NCBI GenBank assembly: GCA_032622095.1
Contig: CP136064.1
Coordinates: forward strand, 254,985,863 to 255,049,862
Origin: Siphonodentalium dalli
Lineage: Eukaryota > Mollusca > Scaphopoda > Gadilida > Siphonodentaliidae
Direction of reading: 5' to 3'
Length of the DNA: 64,000 nucleotides
The first letter of the stretch is position 1. Each line of letters begins with the position of its first letter. The notes below the pieces were generated by a model, which did not search any database, was not told the DNA's origin, and saw only the letters and a program-made list of their open reading frames with translations. This document shows, one piece after another, positions 10,738 through 21,900 of this stretch. The translations under genes and the position numbers were made by a program.

Positions 10738-12464
10738 AAAAAAATGATCTCATCAATTCTTCATTTTGAATTGGCTAGTGTCACGTTTTCGTGTACATTG
10801 TATATTTAATATTTCGGCCCTTGTTAGTTTCATTTCTGTGTAACTATTAGCACGAGTCTTGTCGATTGCTCTTGGCACGTGTGTACCGATGGTTAGCAGT
10901 GTTGTTATTGGCAGAGCAGTCCTACCGAATGAATTGTGATGCAACATTGAAATCTTTTAATTCGCAGAAGGTAAGTGTTCATGTACATTTGTTAGACACG
11001 CGGTGTAGCTTTCGAGTTATGGGATAATTGGTTGACATGTTTTATAGCTGAAGGTAATCAAGGAATGCAGATTGTCGAGAATACAAATAACTTTAAATGT
11101 TAATTGTGCGACAACCAACTGGTTTATATTATTCATTGGATTGACAGCTTGTGAATAGCGTCATGTAATCACACAAAGTAATTAATTAATAGTTACCTAC
11201 TGATCTTGATGTATTCATGAGTTGGAAGAAACTGAGCCCGGGCTGATGACACCGCCATTAGACGATTGTATAATGTCCGCGTCCATGTTCTTCTCAACTC
11301 ATGAATACCGATGAGTACAGTAAGTAATTATCTTACCCATCAACCGACTGGTCACTGCTTCTCACAATTCCTTAACTATACTGCCTATTCTCGTCAGTGT
11401 CAACTAAATTTCACGTAAAACTGTCAACCTAATAAAATTGCACAGAACTTTATCACATGCATAAGTTTAGCTTTTAAATCCGAATAAATATTGTTCAAAG
11501 CAACTAATCGGAAAGAGAGCATGGAATTCCGCGTTGATTGGTAATTTTGTTCATAATTTTGTTTATCATGTATATTTTTGTTATTTTATCTTTATATGAC
11601 GACATTTCATATTAGATTAGATGATGTTTTGAAGAATATACCGGTACTGGAAAATCCTTGAAGTTTTCGATAGTATAGGTTTACCAATTGGTTTATCATT
11701 GGGAACTATGAGAGGATATTAAAAAAACCCTCCCTTCTAAATGGGGTATATACATATTCAGCATGTTCTCCCGAAAATCCGCACATTATCTTCTTATAAT
11801 CGAACTTGTTTTTTGTAGATTATCTGCCTAGAATCGCTTCATTTTGAGTCGATAATGTGCCGTAAATTAGAGCATTTTAGTCACATTATCAACTCAAATT
11901 GAGCCCCATTCTAAGCCGATTATGTGCGGATAATGACACAAGAAAGCCAACTCACGACCGTTCAGGTGTACGCTCTGTAACACGTGTTTGCACTGTGGCC
12001 CGCGCCGTAACACATTTCAATTTTACTGCCAGTTTGGTTCCAGCCCACGTGTTTCCCTCGAAGTATATTTTCACAGTTTAATGTCATTCACATTAACTAG
12101 CATTATCGCAAGATCGTTCATATGTACACCCGTATTCTTACATTAATTAAAATTGCTTAGGTCGTTAATTTGTTTATAATTAAAAAAATACAATCATTGA
12201 CCAACGTCATATACAGCTATCAACAATTACTTTCAGAAATATATAATTATGCATAAAGATAATTTTAATATTTTGTTAACACATTTAGAGATCGTTCCCT
12301 TAGATTTTGGATAATACATCGATTTGCAGCTACCATCCCACCCTGTACGATAACAGTTTTACAAGTTACTGCAATTTAAACAGGGTACAGTGTGTTACGA
12401 TCACGATTGTACTGGACACTCATCTTGCAGGTTTACACAACACTATGTCACATGTGGTCAATAT
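10738..12464. other. 3' flank of the lectin-receptor gene, with small inverted repeats
   Basis: No gene was recognised. Small inverted repeats are visible: GTATTCATGAGTTG at about 11210 against CAACTCATGAATAC ending about 11307, and TCCGCACATTATC at about 11777 against GATTATGTGCGGA near 11925. The second pair encloses about 160 bases and could be a tiny MITE. Part of 12200-12464 is presumably the 3' UTR of the minus-strand receptor. Confidence 0.4.
12264..12269 (-). promoter_or_regulatory. Possible poly(A) signal ATTAAA
   Basis: On the minus strand, ATTAAA lies about 200 bases past the receptor stop codon. It is the commonest variant of AATAAA. The surroundings are AT-rich, so chance occurrence is quite possible, and no cleavage site can be identified. 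Confidence 0.25.
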
Positions 12465-12975
12465 TCATGTACTAATATGTCCATAATCGTCATCAAACGT
12501 CGATGAAATCACGTCGCTTTGGGTCACGTAATCGTCCTGATCAGTCATTGTTGTTGCATAAATATTTGCGTCTGAGTCAACAACCGTCTTCCTGTCGATC
12601 CACAACTGGTCGTATTCGGTGAGAACTATCGAACCGCCATCGTCTATCTTAAGACTGGTAACCTCTGACCTAGACGAGGAAACCATAGGTCCACTGTCCC
12701 ATACAGTTTCATATTCATCACCACCAGACGGGGATATATTTCTCACTCTTGCGCCGTCATAGCGATCGCCCGATTGATAGAGTACACCACTGCTGTGTTG
12801 TTCCAACTCGTATTCACTTTCAAACTTCCCTGGAACTTCCGGCTTGATATAGGTGTAAGTCGAGTCATAATCTGCTGCATGCCCCTGACTGATGTGGCCT
12901 TCTGGTAATTCAATTTCGCTGACAACAGCATTGTTCGCATCAATTTTCTGGCGGTGCCTTCGCCAAAGGAAATAT
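12465..12975 (-). CDS. Receptor terminal exon: cytoplasmic tail
   Basis: A TTTCAG acceptor (AG at 12977-12976) opens an exon that takes one base to finish an Ile codon. It then encodes YFLWRRHRQK, a basic stop-transfer stretch following the membrane helix, and continues to a stop at 12465. The tail is acidic and Ser/Thr-rich with about a dozen tyrosines. STYTYI (12846-12863) fits the ITIM pattern S/I/V/L-x-Y-x-x-I/L/V. TEYDQL (12603-12620) fits the ITSM pattern T-x-Y-x-x-L/V/I. YETV (12702-12713) and a C-terminal YGHI are further Y-x-x-hydrophobic sites. YETV and YDQL are 29 residues apart, too far for an ITAM. Such motifs could also be AP2 endocytosis signals. Length and the final phase-2 join to the membrane exon support this as the true last coding exon. 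Confidence 0.8.
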
Positions 12976-15900
12976 CTGAAATCAAATGACGTATCGATAA
13001 TGATTCTTAGCTAAGTGTTAGTGCCCACGGGGTTTCTTATCTTGATATGTGTCGCAAGTGGGTAAACAAAATCCAGTTATGCATGACACGGAATCATATA
13101 GCAAACATGGGAACAACTGGACCAACGCGGAAAATATATTTGCTCCCAAGCAGCAATTTTTACATTCATGTGTAATTTCCGTTCGTTTCGGATCTGATGT
13201 GTTCACAATTATGTGATTATCTCAGGGTAATGTGATATGAGTTTAAATTAACATATTTTTGGGGTGACTTCTCCCACATTTCATAGATTTTACATTCCTA
13301 TATTATATGGCCAAAACATTATGCACGCAATTGCTGGTGGTCTGACATTTCAGATTCTACTATATATTAGCTTACTTAGTCGCGAATGTATGCCTCACAG
13401 CAACCGATTACCAAAGTTACCAGCTGAGTGTAGACGGTTGATTGGCACAACATTTGAATGATTTGATACAAAAATAATTGTTATATTTATCACAGAAACA
13501 TACACAAAGCCTGATATCTTTACTGCACACTTTAGCTGGACGCAAAGGAATATTAGCCCTCTGAGTAGGCTCTTAATGATATTCATTTCAAGGTACGTCG
13601 GTGACATGCCACCAACCCACTTCCACGATGGGCCTTTAAATGTGTGCTATTAATGACCATATGTGTCAGTCACCAGAGAACCGTTTCCAGTAACTTAACT
13701 GAGGTTATAAATATTATCGTGGTTAAGCCTTGCATGTTATCTAAGAAACATATTTGGTTGTACAAACTAATTGGGGCGACAGCTGTCGATGCCACATTAC
13801 TGATACATTGATGACATGCCATCGAAAATGCCCCCCCCCCCCAATTCGTGACATTTATTGGGGCTCTTCATTTTATGGAAGGTCTAACAAAATGTAGAGA
13901 ACATATTTATTTTTATTTAGGCAAAAAAAAAACGTTTTTTAGTTCTCGGGCAATTTTTGTTTTAAATCAATGAGTAATAACCAGAAAGGTAGAGGGAACT
14001 GTTATGCATATAATCTCATTTAGTCTTATATAAAAATGATATTGTACTACCAGTGTATGACTGGGATTACATAACAATATATAATGCCCCGACATTAACT
14101 ACTATTATTGTTGTCTAAAAACTGATACCTCCCCATTCTAATATGTTATCCTGAATTTAGTCCTGTGCCTTTCAATTGTATAATGTTACAATTAGTGTAA
14201 GTTGTTCACAATGACTAATGTAAGAAGAGCATGATGATCAGCTAATCATTTTCTTAATTGTAGTCATCTACTTCATGTTGTAAGCCCGCAAGTCACTTTT
14301 TAACACATTACATATTAGAGCTCTATGCACACAAATATTCAACACATCTGCTATGGACATGTTGATAAAATCAAAAAAACAAAAAACATTTTTTTTTTTC
14401 GTAAGTATTTTTGTCATAACATCAGGCATTGCAATAAAAAAAGGCATAATGCGGCCGTTTTTATTCAATGCAGCCGGGCCTGAGAACCAAAACACATCTG
14501 CATTCAACACATCTGCTATGGACATGTTGATAAAATCAAAAAAACAAAAAACATTTTTGTTTTCTCGTAAGTATTTTTGTCATAACATCAGGCATTGCAA
14601 TAAAAAAGGCATAATGCGGCCCTTTTTATTCAATGCAGCGGGGCCTGAGAACCAAAACCTTTTTTTGTTTTGGCCTTATAACATATTTTTTGTTTTCTTG
14701 AAAATGAGAATTTTCCATCAATGGCAGTGTGTGATCTTTTGCTGACCCTCCAATGGTAGTTATTATGCCTATTACGTGGGATCGTACTATGACCAACATC
14801 ACACTAAGTATACGACACTTATAATAAATTACATGTGACGGCGCTTATTGTGTTGCCGTGTTCGAAACTAAAACTTACTAACAACTAACTCATTACATCA
14901 TATTCATACGTGATATAACTTATGTTCCGTTCGTGATTGGAATTCGTTCTCCAATAACTCCTTAATATATAGCTTCTTCTATCATATATCATGACCCCGC
15001 TACCTACAGAATATTCTATATTTATATTGTCCTAAATGTTGGTCGATCGTTCACTCGCGAGATTAACGCACTATATTATTCTTGGGTGGTCATACTACTA
15101 TCTATCAGATCGTTCACTCACGAGATTAACGCACTATATTATTCATGGGGGTCATACTACTATTATCAGCGGCAACTTTTCTGTTTGATTTTGTTTTGCA
15201 AAGCATAGTCTCTCATGTTGATTCAGTTTGTTTCAAAGTAAGCTTTTGGTGTTACAAGGTCAAATGAAGACATACCTAGGTCAGAACGATGATGGTGTGT
15301 TTTATCGATATTTGAATACGTTCGTCATAAAGCATTACTGTTCTGTAAAATATGCCCTTGTCATTATCCTAAAGACTTCCCATAGCTTTAGAGTAAAACA
15401 GCATTGTTATTTCACAACATTATACTTTATTAAGGGGTACACTATAGTGTTATCGTCGGCTGTCCAATAATAGCTATAGATGGTCACTTCCTTTGTGTTT
15501 GATGTAATCTAGGTTTCTATTATGTCCGTAGCGATCCCAGTATATTGGTAAACTCATTTTCGTGGTCATGTATGTTATTCTTATGAATGTGTTGTGTTAT
15601 ATATACTTACACAAAGACATATTCATTGTGACCTATGTTGCAACAACAGGTTCAACTTTCTGATGTGTATGGGTAACTTGAAGATCCAGGTAAACTTATG
15701 AGGAACATTGATTTTGATGAATAAATCCATTCAAATGAAGATATTGAGGTAGGAGTAGTCCCATAAAACACCGATCATGAGGTGTGCATAGACAGACATA
15801 AACAAAATAAATTGCTGTCGTCGAGTCTTTGACGACTCCTGATCATGGGCAAATAATAACATACAATGCATGTGATGACATTTTTATCATTGTCGCACCC

Positions 15901-18900
15901 ATTTCCATATGGTTTCTTCACTTAAAACACACTTGTTTATATTTAATGCACAATATTATTACAAATAATCTACTCTGATAAATAGGGGCGAAATGATGAT
16001 TTAGCCCTACTCGTCACTGTCTTTGAACATTGTTGGCATAATCTTTTAAATATTGTAAAATGAAACCACCAAAAAGCCATTAATATAAATGTTTTACATA
16101 CATTTATCAAGTCACTGATACCATGCAGAGATTGTAGTTGGAACTATCTATTTTTACTCCAAAAACATGACACAATTGACACAGAAGATGGTCCATGTCC
16201 AATCGAAAACAAAACCACCACAATGCAATTGTTTGTCAGACTGGTATTTAACCCTTTACCCAACAAAACGGCCAAAACCGGCCAAATAAAGCTTCAACAG
16301 CCTAAAATATCTTCGGTCTGTCTCAATAGAACCATACAAATATGGATATCATTGGAACCGGCTCCTTGACCACATTGTGATAGTTACAGTTATGCCCTGT
16401 GCCAATGCATTCTCTTATATATGCGAGTCGACCATAGGTCGCCTCGCATATATAAGAGAATGCATTGGCCTAAAACAAATGGTAAAAAACACTTTTTACC
16501 ATTTTTTCTTACATTCTTTAACAATTTTATAATTTTTAATGTGTTAAGCCAATGCATTCTCTTATATATGCGAGGCGACCTATGGTCGACTCGCATATAT
16601 AAGAGAATGCATTGGCACAGGGGCCTTCTGTTGGGTAAAGGGTTAACTGACAAAATAAACGTCAATACATGAGAAGAGTCAAGATCCGCATACATATGTA
16701 CATGGTAACCAACTGTCATGTATAAAGGCTGATACATACAAAGCAGTGTGCTCATTTTAGATAAATAACTGCGACAACAAAGCTAGTGTCGTGTCCACTT
16801 TTGACTATAGACATTTGAACACACTTTGGTAATTGAGACTGTAATGCCTTAGACCTCATATTGGGTTACTGGGAAAGAGATGTGCTGCACCGGCACACAC
16901 CATAGAACGATATTACCCGACCGCTATACAATGTCATTTGAGTTAGTTTTTAGAATAACAGTTGGGTTGGTTAAGTCACAAGATTTCTATCGTATATGTA
17001 TTGGTAATCAATTGCCATATAGACATACGATCAAACCGACGTTAAGGGAGGATGATGGTACTTGATTTGCTTTATGATGTGATTACCCCAGTACTTACAT
17101 ACACGCTGAACAAATAACTGCTACCAGTAGGAGGCCAACCAAAGCACCGACGATGATGCCAGTGTTGTCTGTGCTATCATCGTTTGGACTAGGTGTCACA
17201 ACTGTACTCGTTCCTGTAACGATATAAGATTTTTGATAACTTATGGGCAAATGTGTACTTTAATGTTATGTCATCTGCTTTTATTATGAACTATCTTCCG
17301 TTTAGTAATATGATAAGTAACATCCAGTTAGTGACAAACTTGGCATTTGCGTGAAGATATGTCAAATCTGAAATGGGTATTATTGCATTACGTGCATGTG
17401 TGTATACATGTATGTATTTGCTAAGCGTACCGAAGGATCCTTGAAACGTTGGGGTAGTCGGCTGGTATTCCCCACTGCGGCCATCGTGAGTGCTGTATTT
17501 CCCTATGACAGAAGATAATCGTACGCCCTGATAATAAATCTCTTTTAATTTCATGACCAATGATCAATACAATCAAAACTATCAGTGGCAGAGAATAAAA
17601 TATGTCAGATGCAAAAACACAACAATGTAAAAAGCAGTCGTGTTTATTATGATGGTGACAAAGCCAGATTTGATTGTCTTGTAATCAGCCTCGCATCTGT
17701 TAAATATGACATTTCTCTATGACGTAACATCAAAATACTTTAAACATATATATAGCAGATATGATAAAGTAGCAGTTTATATATGGGCCGGGCTTAGAAT
17801 CCAACTCAATCCCCCCAAAAAAATTAGCACTGTCTCAAAATTTACACTTGTGAATTTAATCATAGTTTATCTCTTCCTAACACGTTTTGTATAGTCTAAA
17901 ATGATAAAAATGAATCGAAGATACCTGTCCGGAAACACCTTTATCAATACATACAACCGTGTGGAAAGTTCTATGGTATTTTCAGAACCGACACGTCGGG
18001 CGATCTCGAGGAAACGTTCGGAGCATAGCAAGAGGTAGTATTCAATCTTATTAGCGCACTCGATCAAGGTCAAAGTCATTTCGAAGCTAAGAGATATCGT
18101 CGTCTACATGCGAAATAAACGACTTTAGTAATATACTTAATTTTCTGTGTTTTTATATCTTATTTACAAAAAAGCTATTTCCAATTGAATCTGTTTTATA
18201 ACAAATATGTTGTTGTTGTGGTTCGGATGAATTAGATTGTCTTTAAGTTGTAATATATAATATTTAATAACTTAGTGTGTCAGCAAGGTCTGATCGCGGA
18301 GAGTTTAATAAATTTACCGTATGACCCTGGAAAACTCTCTGTCGATGTCTGATATCCTCCGCTTCTACCATATTGAGTGCTGTGTTTTCCTGTGACAGAA
18401 AGACAATCGTTGTTTAAGCATGTTTGGTGGGGGGTAATGCGTCTGCATGCAGTCAACACTATCAGTGACAAAGAATAAATCATATTAAGATGTTTCTTTT
18501 ACATAACACATATTGTTACAACAATGCAAAAATACAAAACAATTCAATCGTCAGTAGCATGTATTTGATGGAGTGACATGAACATAATTGATTGTCCTCC
18601 TATCAGTATCACTTCTGCGTTGGTTGTATAGGGCATTTAATTATCAATGGCGAAACACAAACGATTACAAATTTTAATCGTTTCTTCGCATGTGCATTAA
18701 TGGCGACTACCTTGTGACATTTGGTGGACTTAGAACTATATTTGGTGTTTAAATTTCAATAGCTATTAATTTATTATGGCAACAGGGTCTGATCGGGCGA
18801 ATTTAATAATTTACCATAGTACTTTGGATATATTGGTGTAGCCGTGTGATATTCTACGTTGCTGCTGTGGTGTATGGTTTGTTGTCTTGTGACAGAAATA

Positions 18901-21900
18901 CAACTTTATGTCTGGTTGATGATGAATATTACAACTGACCCATGCAGACACAGAATAACATAGTCTAGACCTTCAGTCGTATGCCTTGATAATGAATCTC
19001 TTTTAATTATTATGACTAAAGATCAGTCATGTTTATTATGAGGGAGTGACACTGCCATAATGTATTGTCTTGTAATCGCCCCACATCAGTTTAATATGGA
19101 ATTTATCTATGACTTAAAAGTAAAAACACGTTTTATATAGCTTAACAAACTAAACATGAATCGACGACACCTGTCCGGAAACACCTTTGTCAATACATGC
19201 AACCATTTTGACCGTTATATGGGATATTTCAGAACCGAAAATTCGGACAAACTCGCGGAGCTTGGCAAGAGGTATTACTCAATCTTATTAGCACCCACCA
19301 CCAAGGCCATAGCCATTTCGAATCTAAGAGATTTCGTCGTCTACAGAAGTAACAAACGATTGTATTATATTTGTATAGATCAATAATATACTTAATTTTC
19401 AGTTTGCTTAATTCTTATTCACAAAAGTGCTATTTTGAATCTTGCAATCGGGTTTCATCAAAACATATGTTGATGTAATTGTGGCTCGGAAGAGTTACAT
19501 TGTCTTTACGTTGTAATAGTTATTAACCTATTTTGTCATCAATGTCCGATCATGGTGAGTTTAGTACATTTACCGTTTGACCCTGAAACAGTCAGTGTAG
19601 ACCGCTGATGTTCTCTGGTGTGGCTTACTTGAGTGCTAGAAATACAATTGTGTGGTATGTCTTGTCGGCGATAATGGAGTCTGCATTGTCCAACAATGAT
19701 GTATGCAATCAACACTAGCAGTGACAGAGAATAAATTATATTATATATTTATCTACACAAATATTGTTACAATAGTGAAAAATTGAATTGAAAGATCAGT
19801 CAAATGTATTATGAGGGAGTGACACAGCCGTAATTGATTGACCAAATGTGTCTTCCCACCATCTCTGCTTTCCTCAATGAGATAAAACAAACGATTGCTA
19901 ATCAAAATGTATTCTTCGCAAGTATACGGGTAATTAATGGCGACACGTGACATTTGGGTGGAACTGAATAGTAGAAGTTGTGTTTAAATTATCATAGCTA
20001 TTAATTTATTATGTCAGCAAGGGCCGATTTAAATGAATTTACCGTATGACCCTGGAACAGTTGGTGTAATCGTGTGATTCTCTTCGATATGGCTTTCGTG
20101 AGTGCTGTGGTTTCCTGTGACAGAACGACAAAGGGAAGAATGACCACATCACTTGTAGTGACATAGCGATATGTGGATGTTTGTATAAAATGTGTCATGA
20201 TGAATGAGAATTTATCTTAGATACTAGATGGTGTAGCAGGTAGGCGTTCACATTTTTTTTAATTAAAGTTTTTTTAAATTATGTTGATGTCGCCAAAACG
20301 ATTGCATTCATTCCCAGAAAACAAATGTTACGTTTCTGCATATGCTACATGTGCAGATTGTTCATGTTCCTATTGCAGAATAGAAATCCTGTTCAATCAC
20401 AACGATCAATCATAAATCTGCGCGCAAGAATATGACGTTTTTCTTATATAATTTGGACCCACCTTGAACTTTTTCACATAAAACTGTGTGCTGCTCAGTG
20501 CATGGGGCTACACGGATATTGAACGCATCTATGTTGATTCTGTATAGGAGAAGACAGTTTGCTTCCGCTTTAAGTTCCGTTGGTTGTGTTACTGGTAATG
20601 TCACATGAAGGCCTGTGGAGACAAATGTGGCTAATGGCAATAACACATACTTATTACATTCATCGACCAATGAAATTGATCCAAACCATGAACAATGGGG
20701 CCAAAATAGACTTGTGCTAAAGCTAGCGAAGAAATTGGCATTGGTTGGGGAGGGGTGCGGAATGAGTGAATATAATAATATCCGTAATATCTACTCCAAT
20801 TTGTTATCACGTAGAAGAATATATTTATACAAAAACTTGTGGACAGTGGAAGAACTTCGAATTAAGAGACAAATAGATTTGCAACGCTGATTATGTCATG
20901 TGACTGCCCGACGGCCAACGATCACTTGAATCGTGTGCCAAGAAGATAACATCATTCAAGTAACCTTTGATTGAACTGTACACGTATCAAGCCCCTGATT
21001 AAAAACGTACATCCGTTACAAACATTTTTCTTGGTAGCCATGCATGGCTTACCGTGGTAATTGCGTGGTAATTGCATACCATGTTTGGGTTTACCATAGT
21101 AGAACCACGGCTCAACTACAGAAATCGTAGTAGACTTGATAATACTATTGTTTAACTTTGTCCATGTACAATTTGAAATTATCGTGTAATTATTTGGTAC
21201 ATCATACTCAGAACTAGTGAATCATCAGCTCAACATAGTTAAATAATGTTTTAATACGATAGCTATGCTGCTATTACAATATTTTTCGTGTACGGTGCAA
21301 CACTTTTCCATGATTCCGTGGTAGACCAATGATTATGATGCTACATGGTCATACCTTTTCTCTTATCAGTATTTGAGAGTGAAACATTTCACAACTATAA
21401 TATTCATACCATTATTAGTCATCTCTAGTTTATCCTCTGTAAAGCTGGTTTCGCTGGACCGCAGAATTAGATGGTTTAGTTGCCGGGTTAAGCTTATAAA
21501 ACGCAAACAAAATTGACAAAATATTATCCCCACACGATTTATAGATGTGATTGCTTATCATTTATAAATTTCCAATCAAAATATGCTCGCTGTCGTAATT
21601 ATTGATTTTCAGAATCAATAAAACGAGGCGGTCCGCATTGGGAAAGTACGATTAATTATCTCGGCGATACAAAGACACTACTGCTAAACCACCGGTCTGG
21701 CTGGACCAGGTTTAAACCAGAGATAACGAATGCGTCACTTAGACCCGCGGCCTCGGGTTTAAACGACGGATTTAACTGACTCGCGCCGGTTTAAACCGAG
21801 AGGTTTACGTAGACCAGGTTTAAACCTGAGATGACGAATCCGGTCAATAGGAATCTATATAGATCGCCGGGAAGTCTCTTTGTTGAGTAAGGTTTTGTGA

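Larger units (their letters stand above)
16252..16642. mobile_element. piggyBac-type MITE with double palindrome
   Basis: TTAA lies at both ends (16248-16251 and 16643-16646). Inside these are the inverted ends CCCTTTACCCAACA and TGTTGGGTAAAGGG. A TTAA target duplication with a CCCTTT-starting TIR is the hallmark of piggyBac transposons. The 391-bp interior has no transposase. It holds two 69-bp segments (16401-16469 and 16548-16616) that are exact reverse complements of each other, and each one is itself nearly palindromic around a GTCGACC-type core. The frames of 121 codons (minus) and 83 codons (plus) are consequences of this symmetry. Mobilisation would need a piggyBac transposase supplied elsewhere. 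Confidence 0.8.
12976..17098 (-). other. Receptor intron between membrane and tail exons
   Basis: This 4.1-kb intron starts with a GTAAGT donor and ends with a TTTCAG acceptor on the minus strand. It holds two small tandem duplications (14341-14660 and 15045-15170), a C homopolymer near 13832 and a piggyBac-like MITE (16252-16642). No further exon was recognised. A Cys-rich minus-strand frame at 13018-13206 has no family motif. Confidence 0.6.
17431..20114 (-). repeat. Tandem segmental duplication of stalk exons plus introns
   Basis: Five copies of the 72-nt stalk exon and their intron sequence lie in tandem. Copies 1 and 3 pair at an offset near 1,384-1,391, copies 2 and 4 near 1,246-1,256, and copies 3 and 5 at 1,228-1,229. 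The unit last copied was therefore a two-exon block of 1.2-1.4 kb, built on an older single-exon duplication. Intron landmarks repeat as well, for example CTGTCCGGAAACACCTTT at about 17925 and 19171, and TAGCTATTAATTTATTATG at about 18760 and 19995. Confidence 0.85.

Noticed and set aside
10493-10747. 84-codon frame with a hydrophobic segment
   Set aside because: It lies entirely within one half of a foldback element and has no independent support.
12602-12713. ITAM formed by YETV and YDQL
   Set aside because: Spacing is 29 residues, far beyond the 6-12 usual for an ITAM.
12743-12985. 80-codon minus frame overlapping the tail exon start
   Set aside because: It is the wrong frame. The acceptor phase and the membrane exon demand the other frame, which runs on to the stop at 12465.
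14353-14745. 130-codon plus frame
   Set aside because: It spans the 165-bp tandem duplication and reads the same peptide twice from A/T-rich sequence.
16390-16755. 121-codon minus and 83-codon plus frames
   Set aside because: Both are created by the mirror-image palindromes; their translations repeat the same peptide on both strands.
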